This document shows, one piece after another, positions 12,690-24,512 of a stretch of 64,000 bases of DNA (position 1 is its first letter; each line of letters begins with the position of its first letter). A model generated the notes under the pieces. The model ran no database searches and was not told where the DNA came from. It was given only the letters and a program-made list of their open reading frames with translations. The position numbers and the translations under genes are program-made. Source of the DNA: Malania oleifera. Its lineage: Eukaryota > Streptophyta > Magnoliopsida > Santalales > Ximeniaceae. Where the stretch lies: NCBI RefSeq assembly GCF_029873635.1, contig NC_080425.1, positions 41,976,390-42,040,389 on the forward strand. The letters are read 5' to 3'.

Positions 12690-13857
12690 GCAGGGGTAAA
12701 AGGGATAACTCGAAGTGGTAGGGTGTATACACCAGAATCTTTAGAAAAATCAAATCAACAGAAGGTGGGAGAACTAGATAGGGCAGTGAAAAACCCAATG
12801 CCTAATAGAGAGGTAGAAGAATTCTTGAAAATAATAAAGCATAGCAAGTACAACATTGTGGACCAGTTAAAGAAAATGTCAGCGCGCATATCTGTTTTGT
12901 CACTTATGCTAAATTCAGAGATCCATCGGGAAGAGTTACTTAAGGTCCTAAATCAAGCCTACATTCCCTAGGATATCAGCGTCAATAAGTTCAACTATGT
13001 GATCGGAAGCCTGGTAGCCTCCAACTACATCACTTTTACTGATGAAGAGATCTTGCCAGAAGGCCAAGGACATAGCAAGGCATTGCACATGTCCACCAAA
13101 TGCAAGGACCACATGTATAGTCACGGGTATAATAGATAATGGGTCATCTCTCAATGTTATGCCAATGACTACGCTGCAAAGGTTGCCTATTGATCCCTCT
13201 TATGTAATGCCAAACAATTTGGTGGTGCATGCTTTTGATGGAACATGAAGAGAATTGGTAGGGTCCCTTGAGATCCCCATTCAAATTGGACCAGTAATCT
13301 TCAACATTACTTTTCAAGTCATGGATATTACACCTTCATATAGTTGTCTCTTAGGAAGACCATGGATACATAGCACATGGGCAGTTCCATCATCTTTGCA
13401 TCAGTGAGTGAAGTTTGTAGTAGGGGATAAACTGGTGCGTGTCTACGGAAAGAATGATATAATGGTTACTAAACCTTCTTACACTCCCTATGTAGAAGTG
13501 GCTGAAGAAGCCTATAAAGATTCATTCCGAGCATTTGAAATCATCAATGCCACTACTATAATGGAGGGGTCCTTTATCCCTCAACCTCAGATCTCTTCTT
13601 TAGCACGCATGGTGGCTTCTGAAATGACTAAGTCAAGGTTTTGTCCAAGCAAAGGATTGGGGAAGCATCTTCAGGGTATTACAATGTCATTGCTAACAGA
13701 AGGCACAAATGAGAGATACAGCATCAGATATACTTCTACTTTAACTAAGCATAAGAAGAAAGCAGAAGAGAAAAGAATACTCAGAATCGAGAGGCATATA
13801 GGAAGAGTAAGCACCAAGTGGAGAGCAGAAATCCCGCCAATTAATCTAACCTTTTGA
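12690..13857 (+). pseudogene. Tat gag-pol linker and aspartic protease
   Basis: The linker (about 12690-13030) has TRSGRVYTPESLEKSN and a helical segment (EEFLKIIKHSKYNIVDQLKK). The retropepsin-type protease follows: IIDNGSSLNVMP near 13129-13165 is the active-site block, with DNGSS rather than DSGAS; as far as I know DNGSS is common in this lineage rather than a mutation. LLGRPWIHS near 13352 is the conserved C-terminal protease motif. A frameshift near 13100 and stops near 12970, 13247 and 13405 separate the pieces. It processes the polyprotein in active elements; here it is inactive. Confidence 0.8.
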
Positions 13858-13896
13858 AAGGGCAATCAAGTCACACTAGAGGCAGAAATGAGATAA

Positions 13897-14313
13897 ATGA
13901 GCATATTGGCCTTGGATTTGGGGAATCCCATGAATGACTCAAGTAAATGGATCTACCCTTTGACTACAAGAGCAAAAATCCAGAATTGGACCTCTTTTGA
14001 TTACCCAATTCACTTCATGGATAGGGAAAATAACCATACTAGTATTCATGAGCCAGAAACTGATGTTAACTTTGAAAACGTAATCCCAAAAACTAAAATA
14101 GAAGAAGAAGAAGAAGAAGAAGAAGAAGAAGAAGAAGAAGAAGAAGAAGAAGAAACCAACTTATCACCTAAAATGCAAAGAATGTTGAAATCTGATGAAA
14201 AACCAACTTTAACCAGTAGCGACCTAACAGTCACAATAAATTTGGGAACCAAGGCAAAGCCAAAAGAATTAAAATTGGGGCATTGTTGGGAGGAGGAGAA
14301 AAAGACAAAATGA
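13897..14313 (+). pseudogene. Tat pol segment before reverse transcriptase, with polyglutamate tract
   Basis: This 138-codon open stretch is the spacer between protease and reverse transcriptase in Tat pol, with INLGTKAKPKELKLG near 14236-14280. A GAA microsatellite (about 14099-14154) encodes about 18 glutamates in frame and is probably a local expansion in an already acidic segment. The open stretch ends near the frame break that precedes FAWSYQDMPGL, the usual opening of the reverse transcriptase. Confidence 0.7.
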
Positions 14314-14329
14314 TAAACCTTTTGAAGGA

Positions 14330-15036
14330 ATACCAAAATGTTTTTGCATGGTCATATCAGGATATGCCAGGTTTGGATATAATTTAGTGACACATAAAAT
14401 ACCCACTTACCCAGATAACATACTGGTAAAATAGAAATTGAGGAGAATGCAGCCAGATATGTTAATCAAGATAAAAGAAGAGGTCCAAAAATAGTTTGAG
14501 GCTAGTTTTTTAGAAGTAGCCAAATATCCGGAATGGATGGCCAATGTAGTTCCAATAATGAAGAAAAATGGAAAAGTGAGAGTTTGTGTTGATTATAGGG
14601 ACTTGAATAAAGCTAGCCCTAAAGATAATTTCCCACTTCCACATATAGATGTGTTGGTAGACAATACATGCCCTACTTTCATTTATGGATGGCTTTTCTG
14701 GATATAATCAAATTAAGATGGCACCATAAGATAAAGAAAAAACCATGTTAATTACGTTATGAGGGACCTTTTGCTATAAGGTTTTGTCATTCGGTCTAAA
14801 GAATGCAGGGGCAACTTATCAGAGAGCCATTGTGACTTTATTCCATGACTTGATGCATAAAGAGATAAAAGTATATGTAGACGACATGATTTTTAAGTCT
14901 CGGGATGAGAATATTCATGTGATGAACTTAGAGAAGTTGTTTAAAAGGCTACGAAAATGCCAATTGAAATTAAATCCAGAAAAGTGTACATTTGGCACCT
15001 CCTCAAGAAAACTATTGGGATTTATCGTAAGTTAGA
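14330..15036 (+). pseudogene. Tat reverse transcriptase
   Basis: Starts with FAWSYQDMPGLD (about 14345) and continues through KNGKVRVCVDYRDLNKASPKD (about 14566-14625), a mutated palm region, and the intact catalytic block VYVDDMIFKS (14871-14900). It ends with KLNPEKCTFG. In-frame stops at about 14385, 14430 and 14492, a stop at 14761 and a frameshift between about 14670 and 14780 break it. The YVDD aspartates themselves are preserved. Confidence 0.8.
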
Positions 15037-15553
15037 AGGGATCGAGGTGGACCTAGATAAAATAAAGGCTATTCGAGAAATGCCTAGTCCCAAAATCGAA
15101 AAAGAAGTCAAGAGTTTCCTAGGAAAATTAAACCACATAGCTCGATTCATATCTCAGTTGACAACTACTTGTGAGCCTGTATTTAAGCTGTTGAAAAAGG
15201 ATAACCCTGAAAAATGGAATGAGGAGTGTCAAAAAGGCTTTGATAAAATAAAAGAATATCTATTAAACCCTTCGGTATTGGTTCCTCTAGTACTTGGAAG
15301 GCCTCTTATATTGTACTTGGCAGTATCAGAAAATTCCATGGGTTGTGTGTTAAGGCAACATGATGAGTCTGGAAGAAAAGAGTGTGCCATTTATTACCTA
15401 AGCAAGAAGTTCACGGAATACGAATCTAGGTATTCTGACCTAGAAAAAACATGTTGTGTTTTGGTATGGGTGGTTAGTAGGTTAAGGCAATACACGTTGT
15501 ATTACACGATGTGGCTGGTTTCTAAAATGGATTCGATCAAATATGTTTTCTAA
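14957..15553 (+). pseudogene. Tat connection and first RNase H domain
   Basis: An open frame overlapping the end of the reverse transcriptase piece, shifted by one base, carries EVKSFLGKLNHIARFISQLT and LKKDNPEKWNEECQKGFDKI of the connection region. The first RNase H follows (LYLAVSENSMGCVLRQ, IYYLSKKFTEYESRYSDLEK). The frame is closed near 15553 by a stop. Confidence 0.8.
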
Positions 15554-15619
15554 AAACCTGCAGTAATGGGACGAATGGCTCGTTGGCAAATTTTGTTGAC
15601 TGAATAGGACATTACATGT

Positions 15620-16300
15620 GTGACGAGAAAAGCTATCAAAGGAAGTGCTATTGCAGAGTATTTGGACGACAGAGCCGTTAACGATTACCAACCAATGGAA
15701 TTTAACTTCCTAGATAAAGATATTGATTCAATAAATCAAGAATCGAAGGATAATGTCGAGTGGATGATGTTGTTTGATGGGGTGACCAATGTACGGGAGC
15801 ATGGAATAGGGACCGTACTTATATCACCAGAAGGTAAATACTAACCAGTCACGACCAAACTCACCTTTCTGTGTACGAACAATGTAGCTGAGTATAAAGC
15901 ATGTGTATTGGGCTTACAGGCAGCTATTGACCGAGGTATTAAAGAATTGACTGTAAAAGTAGATTCAGCTCTAGTGATTCATCAATTGAGTAGAGAGTGG
16001 GAAACCCAAGATTTCAAGTTAATACCGTATCAGGAGTACATTCAGGAAATGATGAAGGAATTTGATACTATCAGTTTTTCCCATTTACCAAGAGAAAGTA
16101 ATCTAGTCCCTAATGTGCTAGTGACATTGGCGGGTTTATTCAAGGTTAAGCTCGGAATAAAGATTGAACCCATTCGAATAAGGTTGCATAAGGAGCCAAC
16201 ATATTGTGTAATGACAAAAGAAACTGACGGAAGGCCATGGTTTCATGATATCAAGACATATATTCAAGGGAAGGAGTACCCCTATAGGAGCCTTCAATAA
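15620..16300 (+). pseudogene. Tat second (archaeal-type) RNase H
   Basis: After a linker, MMLFDGVTNVREHGIGTVL (about 15764-15820) has the first catalytic aspartate in the usual position. NNVAEYKACVLGLQAAIDRG supplies the glutamate and VKVDSALVIHQLSREWE the next aspartate. A TAA near 15841 replaces one codon. A second RNase H between the first one and integrase is the diagnostic feature of the Tat lineage. The C-terminal part (LPRESNLVPNVLVTLAG) has aspartate replaced in the usual NxxADALAxLA block. Confidence 0.8.
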
Positions 16301-16379
16301 TGACCGGAAAACGATTAGGAGGCTAGCTATGGGATTCTTCTTAGATGGAGAAATATTGTATAAAAGGAACCATGATATG

Positions 16380-17486
16380 ACCCTCCTATGATGCGTAGAG
16401 TTGCAAGAGGAAAGACAAATCATGCAAGAAGTACACGAAGGTGTTTGTGGAACCCATGCAAGAGGTCACTCGTTGGCCAGAAAAATATTAAGAAGTGGAT
16501 ACTATTAGATGTCCATGGAATGTGATTGTATAGAATATATTTGAAAATGCCCTAAGTGTCAAATTTATGGAGATCGTATACAAGTCTCACCCACTCAACT
16601 CCAGGTTTTATCTACGCCTTGGCCTTTCTCAACCTGGGGCATGGATGTGATTGGACCAATAACCCCGAAGGCCAGTAATGGGCATCAATTCATTTTCATG
16701 GCCATTAACTACTTCACAAAATGGGTAGAAGTTGCATCATACTCTAGTGTCACTCAAAGTGTAATCAGCCACTTCATCAAGAGAGAAATAATTTGTAGAT
16801 ATGGGATCTCGGAAAGGATAATCTCAGATAATGCCAAAAACTTAAACAATGAGGTTATGACAAAGTTGTGCAGTCAATTCAAGATCAAACATCATAAGTC
16901 AGCCCCTTATCGACTGCAAATGAATGGAGCAGTGCAAGCGGTTAACAAAAATATCAAGAGCATCTTGGAAAAAATGACAGAGACCTACAAATACTGGCAT
17001 GACAAGTTACCTTTCGCTTTATTGGCCTACAGGACTACTTTTTGGACTTCTACAGGGGCCACCCCTTTCTCATTAGTGTACAAGATGGAGGCTGTAATTC
17101 CGATAGAAGTCGAGATCCCATCATTACGAGTCTTAAATGAGGCAGAGTTAACCGAGGCAGAATGGGTGCGATCTAGATATGACCAATTGAATCTAATTGA
17201 AGAGAAAAGATTGGCAGCTATAGTTCATGGATAGTTATACCAAAGGAGAATGATGAGAGCCTTTAACAAGAAGGTGCGTCCTTGGTGGTTTCAAGAAGGA
17301 GATCTAGTTTTGAAAAAGATTTTACCGATTTATAGTGACCCTCAAGGCAAGTGGACCCCAAATTATGAAGGGTCATATGTAGTAAAGAAAGCATTTTCAG
17401 GAGGTGCCCAGTTATAAGCAGATATGGATGGAACCGATCTTCTGTACCCCACAAACTCAAATGCTGTAAAGAAGTATTTCTCTTAG
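16380..17486 (+). pseudogene. Tat integrase with Glu-to-Gln change at the catalytic triad
   Basis: The zinc-binding N-terminus (HEGVCGTHARGHSLARK, then KCPKCQ) is readable with stops near 16390, 16508 and 16542. The core domain has WGMDVIGPI with the first aspartate and ISDNAKNLNN with the second. It then reads NGAVQAVNKN where the family normally has NGAVEAANKN, so the catalytic glutamate codon (GAA) is now CAA. The C-terminal part continues to SNAVKKYFS and the stop at 17484-17486. Chromodomain sequence is absent, as expected for Tat. The change alone should abolish strand transfer. Confidence 0.85.
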
Positions 17487-19854
17487 AAACCATGTAAACT
17501 CTTAAAGAAATTCAGTAAGATTATTGTTTGCTTCATAAATCTGATGTTTGTTTGTCACTCATGTTTTGATCAAATGATAGACGACCATCTTTGGCCAACC
17601 TATTTTCCCATAAAAGAACCAAACAATAATTTACCAATTGTTAACCAAGTTGAGCTTGAATGTTAAAGCCAATGTTTTCTCAATAGTCAGCTCCCTATAA
17701 ATTTAACCTGGGTTTGGGTCCATTAGCGTTTGGCAAGTCATACGAGACAACAATTAGCAACCCAAAATGATGGCAAGTCATCTTTTTGCAACCAAAAAGA
17801 AAGTCAAAATGAAAATAAAATTTTTGCTAGCCTTTTTTATCTTGGAAAATTCAATTCTTGATTAACTCATCAAAGGATCACACCCCACACTGGGGCAGTT
17901 TCAAAAAGATCAGTCCTAAATGGGTCCAAATAAAATGTTAAAAGTCCTTCATAAAAGCAAAAAGGTGCAATAAAAGAAGCAGATGTAGAAAAAAAAAAGG
18001 AAAGAAATAAATAAGAGACATAGTTCATATGTGATCTTCGGCCAATTTACCCTTGATAAGATTGATAATTTTGAGCCTTATTTAACCCTTTTCTTCTTTA
18101 GCCTATACCCCAGCCTATATTATGGTCCAAATAAAATTCCTCACCAGATTGGTATATATTGTTGTCTCTAATGATTTTTCAGACTCATTCTTGAGTCTGA
18201 ACTACATTATGACCTAATCCTAAAAAGCTATGTAGGCAGCGTGTTCAAATGACAAGTTCGGCCAATATCTTGCAAAGCGCCTCAACTCAATTTGGGGTAG
18301 AAAATGTTATTATGGGAGGGGATTTTTTAGCCTTAGTTCCCCTTTTCTTTTAAAGCTATATCCCTAAACATACGTTTCATCCCGTGTCTTAAAGACCATC
18401 TTGAGATCAAAACATAGACTGAATTGGACTAAAGTAGAGGCAACAGTTAAACGAGGATCCAAGGGGTTCACAACAGAATAAGAAAAAAGGAGTGAGGAAT
18501 GTTTCCTTCAATTGGGGCCATCAGAAAAAGAGGGCAAGATCAGCTAAGTAAGGATTAATCTTGACAACTTAACATCCATGTACTTTGACTTTTGAATACT
18601 GGTATAAAGTTTTCCCCTTAAACTGGCATTTAAGCTTGGTAAATCATTGATCTTGCACATATGATCTCTTAATTTAGCAAAAAAATGTCACAAATGCATG
18701 GTTGTTCATTAGATAAAAAAAAAAAAAAACCTTTTTTAACTCTTAAGAATAGGGTAATCAAAAAGGTTTAAGAACTGCCAATATGCTTCCTATTGAAAAG
18801 TACAGGTAGAATCCACAAATATAACTGAGGCGGATCCTATGTTCAAGTGCCTTCATGAAGATTGACACTATAGCCAAGGACAATGATAGATAAAAAGGGT
18901 AGATTCCACGTCAAGTTCCAGTGGAGTTGATTTAGATGTCGACACATTTTAACTAGGGCAGATGTCATGTCAAGCCAAGTCAGATGCCTTCATATCCGGT
19001 TGGAATATGAAAACAGGGCTAAGATCAGTTATAAATCCATTCAACTGGAGTAGGTTTTGTGATTGAGTGTCATTCGAGCCAAGTCGACCACCCCCATTAA
19101 GGAAATCGGGCCAAGATTAGTTATAGATCCATTCAACTGGGGCAGGTTTCAGGTTGAGTTTCAGGGGAACCGATTCAGGGACAACATGGCCAAGATCAGA
19201 GTTGGGGTTGTTGATTACAAGCACATTGGAAAAACAAAGTGATGATAAAAGGAACATACATTTCATATCATGCAACATGTTTACATATCCCCACTGGTAT
19301 CACATAAAAAAACATGCATCATATAACAATATTCATGCATCATATAACATCATTCAGTCATATTCGTTTTGTCGTACGTCTTTTTTCATCATTGTCCAAG
19401 CAACCCTTGTTTCACTAATATTTGAATACGAGAGTAAATAACTCGGGTTCCTACACCTGATGCAAATCACCTTCCATGAACTATGGCGTGGGTTCCTACA
19501 CACTGTGCAAGTCACCCTTCGTGAACTATAACTCGGGTTCCTACACCAAGTGCAAATCACCCTCCGTGAACTACAGCTCGGGTTCCTACACCTGGTGTAA
19601 ATCACCCTCTGTGAACTATAGCTCCGGTTCCTTCACCCGATGCAAGTCACCCTCCGTGAACTATAACTCGGGTTCCTACACCCGGTGCAAGTTATCCTCA
19701 TGTGCACTTAAACCTAGTACAAACCAATTGTCATAGATCATTTTTGTCTCTTTTGTTATATTTGGCCCAATCCAAAATCCATGTCTTTTATCATTGCAGG
19801 TTTGTTGCTGCAAATACGTAGGAGAGTTCCTACCATTGAAGCAACAAAGCCTAC
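17487..19854 (+). other. Tat 3' untranslated region
   Basis: Non-coding, as is usual for Tat elements, whose pol and 3' LTR are separated by a long repeat-rich spacer. It holds a degenerate direct repeat of ATCCATTCAACTGG followed by AGTAGG or GGCAGG (near 19036 and 19130) and a 45-bp minisatellite near its end. I see no third open reading frame. Confidence 0.6.
19439..19708. repeat. 45-bp minisatellite, six copies
   Basis: GGTTCCTACAC recurs at 19446, 19491, 19536, 19581, 19626 and 19671, an exact 45-base period; the fifth copy has CTTC. The unit contains TGCAAATCACCCTCCGTGAA. Because 45 is a multiple of three, it also gives a 15-residue peptide repeat in one frame, but no other coding evidence supports translation. 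Confidence 0.95.
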
Positions 19855-19866
19855 AAAGAGGGGCAG
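19855..19866 (+). other. Polypurine tract of the Tat element
   Basis: AAAGAGGGGCAG immediately precedes the LTR start TGTAGACACC at 19868. This purine-rich primer for plus-strand DNA synthesis fixes the boundary of the 3' LTR. Confidence 0.75.
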
Positions 19867-19916
19867 CTGTAGACACCCCATTTTTACTCAGACCCAATAT
19901 AACAAAAGTTTTTAGT

Positions 19917-19981
19917 ATTATTATTATTATTATTATCACTATTATTACTATTATTATTATTATTACTCTTCTATCATTATC

Positions 19982-20032
<51 letters not shown>

Positions 20033-20052
20033 GTTATTATTATTATTATTTA
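19917..20052. repeat. ATT/TTA microsatellite
   Basis: Long TTA repeats with scattered interruptions inside the Tat LTR. They produce spurious poly-Asn and poly-Leu/Ile frames. Confidence 0.95.
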
Positions 20053-20141
20053 GTATAATAAATAAAAAAGATAAAAAAATAGGAGATAAGAAAGTGTTGG
20101 GGGGGGGGGGAACCCTAGTTCCGCTACTCCCCTTTATTCCT

Positions 20142-20149
20142 CTATAAGA
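20142..20149 (+). promoter_or_regulatory. TATA box of the Tat LTR
   Basis: CTATAAGA is followed about 30 bases downstream by a CT-rich stretch with AACACAGAG, consistent with an LTR promoter and transcript start. Confidence 0.6.
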
Positions 20150-20534
20150 GAACCGCACCCAACCTCAAGAAGGTAACACAGAGAAAACCCCGGCAGCACC
20201 CTTCCTTTTCTCTGAAACTCCAACCCGCTCTCGCTCTTTCTCCCTCTACTCCTCTGCCTTTTCCCTTCCTATTTTCTTTGTTTTCAGCTAACCTGCTGTG
20301 AGCCACCAAACAGTAGCAAACAACAGACCCAAAACCAGCTCCACCCCTGCTGCCAACTGCCACCACTTACTTCAGCTGCTCTGGCCACGGGCCAGCCATA
20401 CTCCAACCTTTGCCACAACTCTCCAGTCGAGACTAGTCGCTGCAGCCACACCCGAAGCACCAGATCCCCCCTTTTGTTGCAACTCTCCAGCCGAGACCAG
20501 CTGCTGCAACCACCCGATCCACAGACCCGAGAGC

Positions 20535-20729
20535 TATAGGATTTATATCCCAAAGGATATGTCCCACATGAATGATATAGGTCCCACATGTAGGGAATGT
20601 GTCCCATATGATAAGGATATAATTAGTGGTTGTATGGGTTAACTAAAGGGTTAGCTTATTTAATATGAGAAATTAATGGTGGAAGTTTGAAGAGATTCCT
20701 ATACATAAATATTATAGATATATATGTAT

Positions 20730-20783
<54 letters not shown>

Positions 20784-21210
20784 CTACTATTATGGGGAGT
20801 AGCTATAAGGGCATGGTATACATCAAGTTGAGCTCTAAGGGTAGGAAAAGAAAGCTAAAGAAGAGAAAAGAAAAGCTAAGCTCATAAGTTTTAAGGGTTA
20901 GCTACATGGTGATGTTAGTTGCAAAGAAAAAATAGGAAGAAAGGAATTGTCCTCTCTCTGCCTCTACTTCTCTAATCATCAGGAGATTTCATAGATCTAG
21001 TAAAGGAAGAAAAGAGAAAGAGGAAAAGTGGGAGAAACGATTTCTTTGGATTCTCCGAATGTTCTTCTTGATAGGTGCGATATGGCCGATTCCAGTATGT
21101 AAAGTTTATAGTTTATGATTAATTTATTTTTCCGCATAAAGGTTTTTTATGTGAAGTTCATGATAATGGAAAATCCTTGGCTGCAGTATATTTATAAAAA
21201 AAAATTTACA
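20535..21210 (+). repeat. 5' LTR of the nested copia element
   Basis: 676 bases, from TATAGGATTTATATCCC to AAATTTACA. It contains an interrupted TA microsatellite (about 20730-20780). It pairs with 26451-27117. Confidence 0.95.
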
Positions 21211-21212
21211 CA

Positions 21213-21228
21213 TGGTATCAGAGTCATG
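21213..21228 (+). other. Primer binding site (initiator Met tRNA)
   Basis: TGGTATCAGAGTCATG begins two bases after the 5' LTR and complements the 3' end of initiator methionine tRNA, the normal Ty1/copia primer. Confidence 0.9.
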
Positions 21229-22017
21229 TTGGAATTAACATGAATTTCATTCATATAAAGATCGCTTATGGTTATTTTGTTCGATCTTATTATGGTTTTA
21301 TGGGTAAAATTTGTGGGTATATTGTTTACTGGAATCAAACAAAAAATATATGTGATATTTGATGAATTTATGGGATTTTTGTTGGTCTGAAAATTTTCTT
21401 ACATGTGGACACCGTTGACGGTTTTCCCCAGTATAGTGATATTAAAGTTGGGCTACTGAATGATATGCATGCAAATAATTTTATTATAACTTGATTAGTA
21501 ATGGAACACTCACATGTTATGCATGTATAAGTTAGAGAATTTTACATGAAAGTAAGTTAGTAAAATTTTTATATTGGGGAATTGATTATCTGTTGTAAAT
21601 TATGGATAAATTTTGTTGAATAAGGAATCAATCAATGTTTCTATTATGGTTAGTACATTGTCACCAAAGTGATCTTGCTAAGAAAAGTTGTAAACATTGA
21701 TTGAAATATAGTCTGGCAAAGAATAATAACAGAATGGTTATTTGAATATTATGGTTGGGCCAAAGGTGCACCAACTTTCAAATAATCATTTATTTAATCA
21801 TGATAATTGAAGAATGATAGTGAGATTGGGATGCCTGCCCAAAGGTGATAGACCAATCAAACTTTATAAAGGTTATCAATTATGCCTAGATGAATGAAAA
21901 TTACCAGTAAGTGTATGGATTATATTGCATTAGTTGATTCAAAGATTGGACGCAGTTTACTAATGAAATGTTCTAAACTCAAAGCATTAATGTAGTGAGC
22001 ATTTTGTGTTATTGCAG

Positions 22018-22946
22018 TGTCTGTTCTCGTTTCATTGTATTTGCTAACTTCTTCTGTTCCGATCTTCAATGGGACAAATTTCTCTGACTAGAATGAACAG
22101 ATTCAATTTTACCTTGGTGTTCAGGATCTGGACTTAGCTCTGCGAATCGATAAACCGGCTGCTATTACTGAAACTAGCAATTCGAAACAGCGAGCTTTGT
22201 ATAAGTCATGGGAAAGGTCGAACAGATTAAGTATGATGTTTATGCAAATGTGGATAGCAAATAATATTAAATCGACACTCCCTCAACTAGCTAACGCAAA
22301 GGAATATCTTAAGGTAGTGGAGGATAGATTTCATTTAGATGATAAGTCCCTTGCAGGAAGGTTGATCGCTGAACTGACCACAATGAAATTTGATGGCAGT
22401 AAAAGAATGAATGAACATTTCCTAGAAATGACTAATCTGGATGCTAGACTTAATACTTTGGGAATGAATGTTAATGAAAGCTTCCTTGATTAGTTTATTT
22501 TGAACTCTTTGCCTCCTCAATACGATCCTTTTCAGATTCACTATAATACAATTAAAGAAAAATGGAATGTGAATGAATTGGAAAACATGTTAGTTCAAGA
22601 AGAGGCAAGACTCAAACAACAGGGACAACATTCAGTAAATGTCATGAGTCACGCAGCTGGAAGTAAAGGAAAGAAAACAAAGAAAGGTTTAAAGAGAGAT
22701 CCATTGAAGGTGGTGAGTACTTCATATGGAGGTGAAGCTCGCAAGAAGGAACGTTATGGTCCCAAGTGTTATTTTTGTCGTGGCTATGGATATTTAAAGA
22801 AAAATTGCCCGAAACGTAAAGCATGGTTCGAAAAGAAAGGCAAGCTTTTAGCTTATGTATGTTTCAAATCAAACATGACACAAGTTCCTTCTAACACTTG
22901 GTGGATAGACTCTGGTTCTACTGTTCATGTTTCCAATTCGATGCAG
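22018..22946 (+). pseudogene. Copia gag and protease start
   Basis: A TTATTGCAG acceptor-like sequence precedes a frame reading VPIFNGTNFSD-stop-NEQIQFYL, the UBN2-type gag opening with a Trp codon turned into TAG near 22090. Gag continues (WERSNRLSMMFMQMWI, LPPQYDPFQIHYNT) with a stop near 22492. The zinc knuckle CYFCRGYGYLKKNC (about 22768) has tyrosine in place of the usual histidine. The protease block WWIDSGSTVHVSNS at about 22900-22940 is intact, with a stop just after at 22947. The DSG aspartate is retained. Confidence 0.85.
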
Positions 22947-24473
22947 TGATACCTTACAATCCAGAGTGTAAAGGAAAATGAACACATAATAGTCTTAGGG
23001 AATGGAAATCAAGTGCCTGTTATGGGTGTTTGAACTATTCGGTTGTATCTTGAATTGAGTCATTGTTTAGACTTGTTTAATACTTTGTATGTTCCAAATA
23101 TTTCTAGGAACTTAATTTCCATGTCCAAATTAGATAATGATGGTTATGGTTTGTATTTTGAACATAAAGGTTTCCGTCTTATGAAAGGTGGCTTATGTAT
23201 TAGCTCTGGTATTTTGTATGAGGGGTTGTATAAATTTAATCTTAATGAAAAGTTTACTGAAACACTCCTCACTCTGCATCATAATATTGGAACTAAGCGT
23301 AGTAGAATAAATGAGACTTCCTCTTTCTTGTGGCATAAAACACTAGGTTATATATCCAGGGAAAGAATTGAGAGATTGGTAAAGGATGGGGTTCTCACGA
23401 ATCTTGATTTTATTGATTTCGATGTATGTATTAATTGCATTGAAGGAAAGCAAACTAAACATACAAAGAAATGAGCCACAAGAAGTAAGAATCTATAGGA
23501 AATTTTTCATACTGATGTATGTGGCCCTTTTGACTCACCATCATTAGGTAGAGAAAAGTATTTTATCACCTTTATTGATGATTTTTCGCAGTATGACTAC
23601 ATTTATTTGTTGCATGAAGAATTTCAGGTAATAGATACTTTAAAGGCATATGTTACTGAAGTGGAGCGACAATTAGATAGGAAAGTGAAAATCATTAGAT
23701 CTGACAGAGGTGGTGAGTATTATGGTAGGTATGATGGCATAAAACAATTTCTAGGATCATTTGCTAAATTTCTAGAACAGCATGGTATTTGTGCTCAATA
23801 CACAATGTCTGGTATGCCTCAGCAAAATGGTGTGGCTGAAAGGCGGAATCGTACTCTTATAGAAATGGTTAGGAGTATGTTGAGTAATTCCTCAGTACCC
23901 ATTTCATTATGGATGGAAGCCCTTAAAACAGCAGTGTATGTGCTAAATTGGGCTCCTAGTAAGGCAGTTTAGAAAACTCCTTTTGACTTGTGGACGGGTA
24001 GGAAACCGAGTTTAAGGCACTTTCATGTTTAGGGTTGTCCAACAGAGATTAGAGTCTATAATCCAAATGAAAAGAAATTGGATTCAAGGACTGTGAGTGG
24101 GTATTTTATTGTATACCCAGAAAAGTCTAAAGGGTATAGGTTTTATTGTCCTAATCATAGTATGAGAATAGTTGAATCCGGTAATGCAAAGTTCCTTGAA
24201 AATGGTGAAATCAGTGGGAGTGATATATCACGAAATGTGGTCGTTAAAGAAATTCAGGTTCCTATACTGATATCTAGACCTTTAATAGACATTGTTGTTC
24301 CTTTAGTTGTTGAAATGCATGATAACATTGAACAACAATCTAATGGTATATCACTTCATAATGAAAATGTCATCATTGAGCCAATTATAGAACAATTACA
24401 AGAAATAGCATTAAGGAGATCTCAAAGAGTAAGGAAACCAACTATTTCTAATGATTATTTGGTATATTTGTAA
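22947..24473 (+). pseudogene. Copia pre-integrase and integrase
   Basis: The rest of the protease (NISRNLISMSKLDNDGY) and GAG_pre-integrase domain (SFLWHKTLGYISRERIERL, CINCIEGKQTK) are readable. Integrase follows with FHTDVCGPF, IRSDRGGEYYG and NGVAERRNRTLIEM, so all three catalytic acidic residues are present. The tail has TPFDLWTGRKPSLRHFHV and SGYFIVYPEKSKGYRF. Stops occur near 23032, 23472, 23499, 23970 and 24030, the last two in the integrase C-terminal part. Confidence 0.85.
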
Positions 24474-24512
24474 GAGGCTGATTATGATTTAGGAACTAGT
24501 AAGGATCCGGTT

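Larger units (their letters stand above)
19868..20534 (+). mobile_element. Tat 3' LTR, first segment
   Basis: Begins TGTAGACACCCC and includes a TTA/ATT microsatellite, a TATA box at 20142 and a long pyrimidine-rich transcribed leader. It ends at AGAGC (20530-20534), the target site of the nested copia element. It continues at 27123. Motifs such as CCGAGACCAGCTGCTGCAA are repeated in both segments, supporting continuity. Confidence 0.75.

Noticed and set aside
13129..13165. DNGSS in place of DSGSS in the Tat protease as an inactivating mutation
   Set aside because: To my knowledge the DNGSS form is common in Tat-lineage proteases, so it is probably the native sequence.
19439..19708. CRISPR-like array
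   Set aside because: The units are contiguous diverged tandem repeats without unique spacers, in a plant retroelement.
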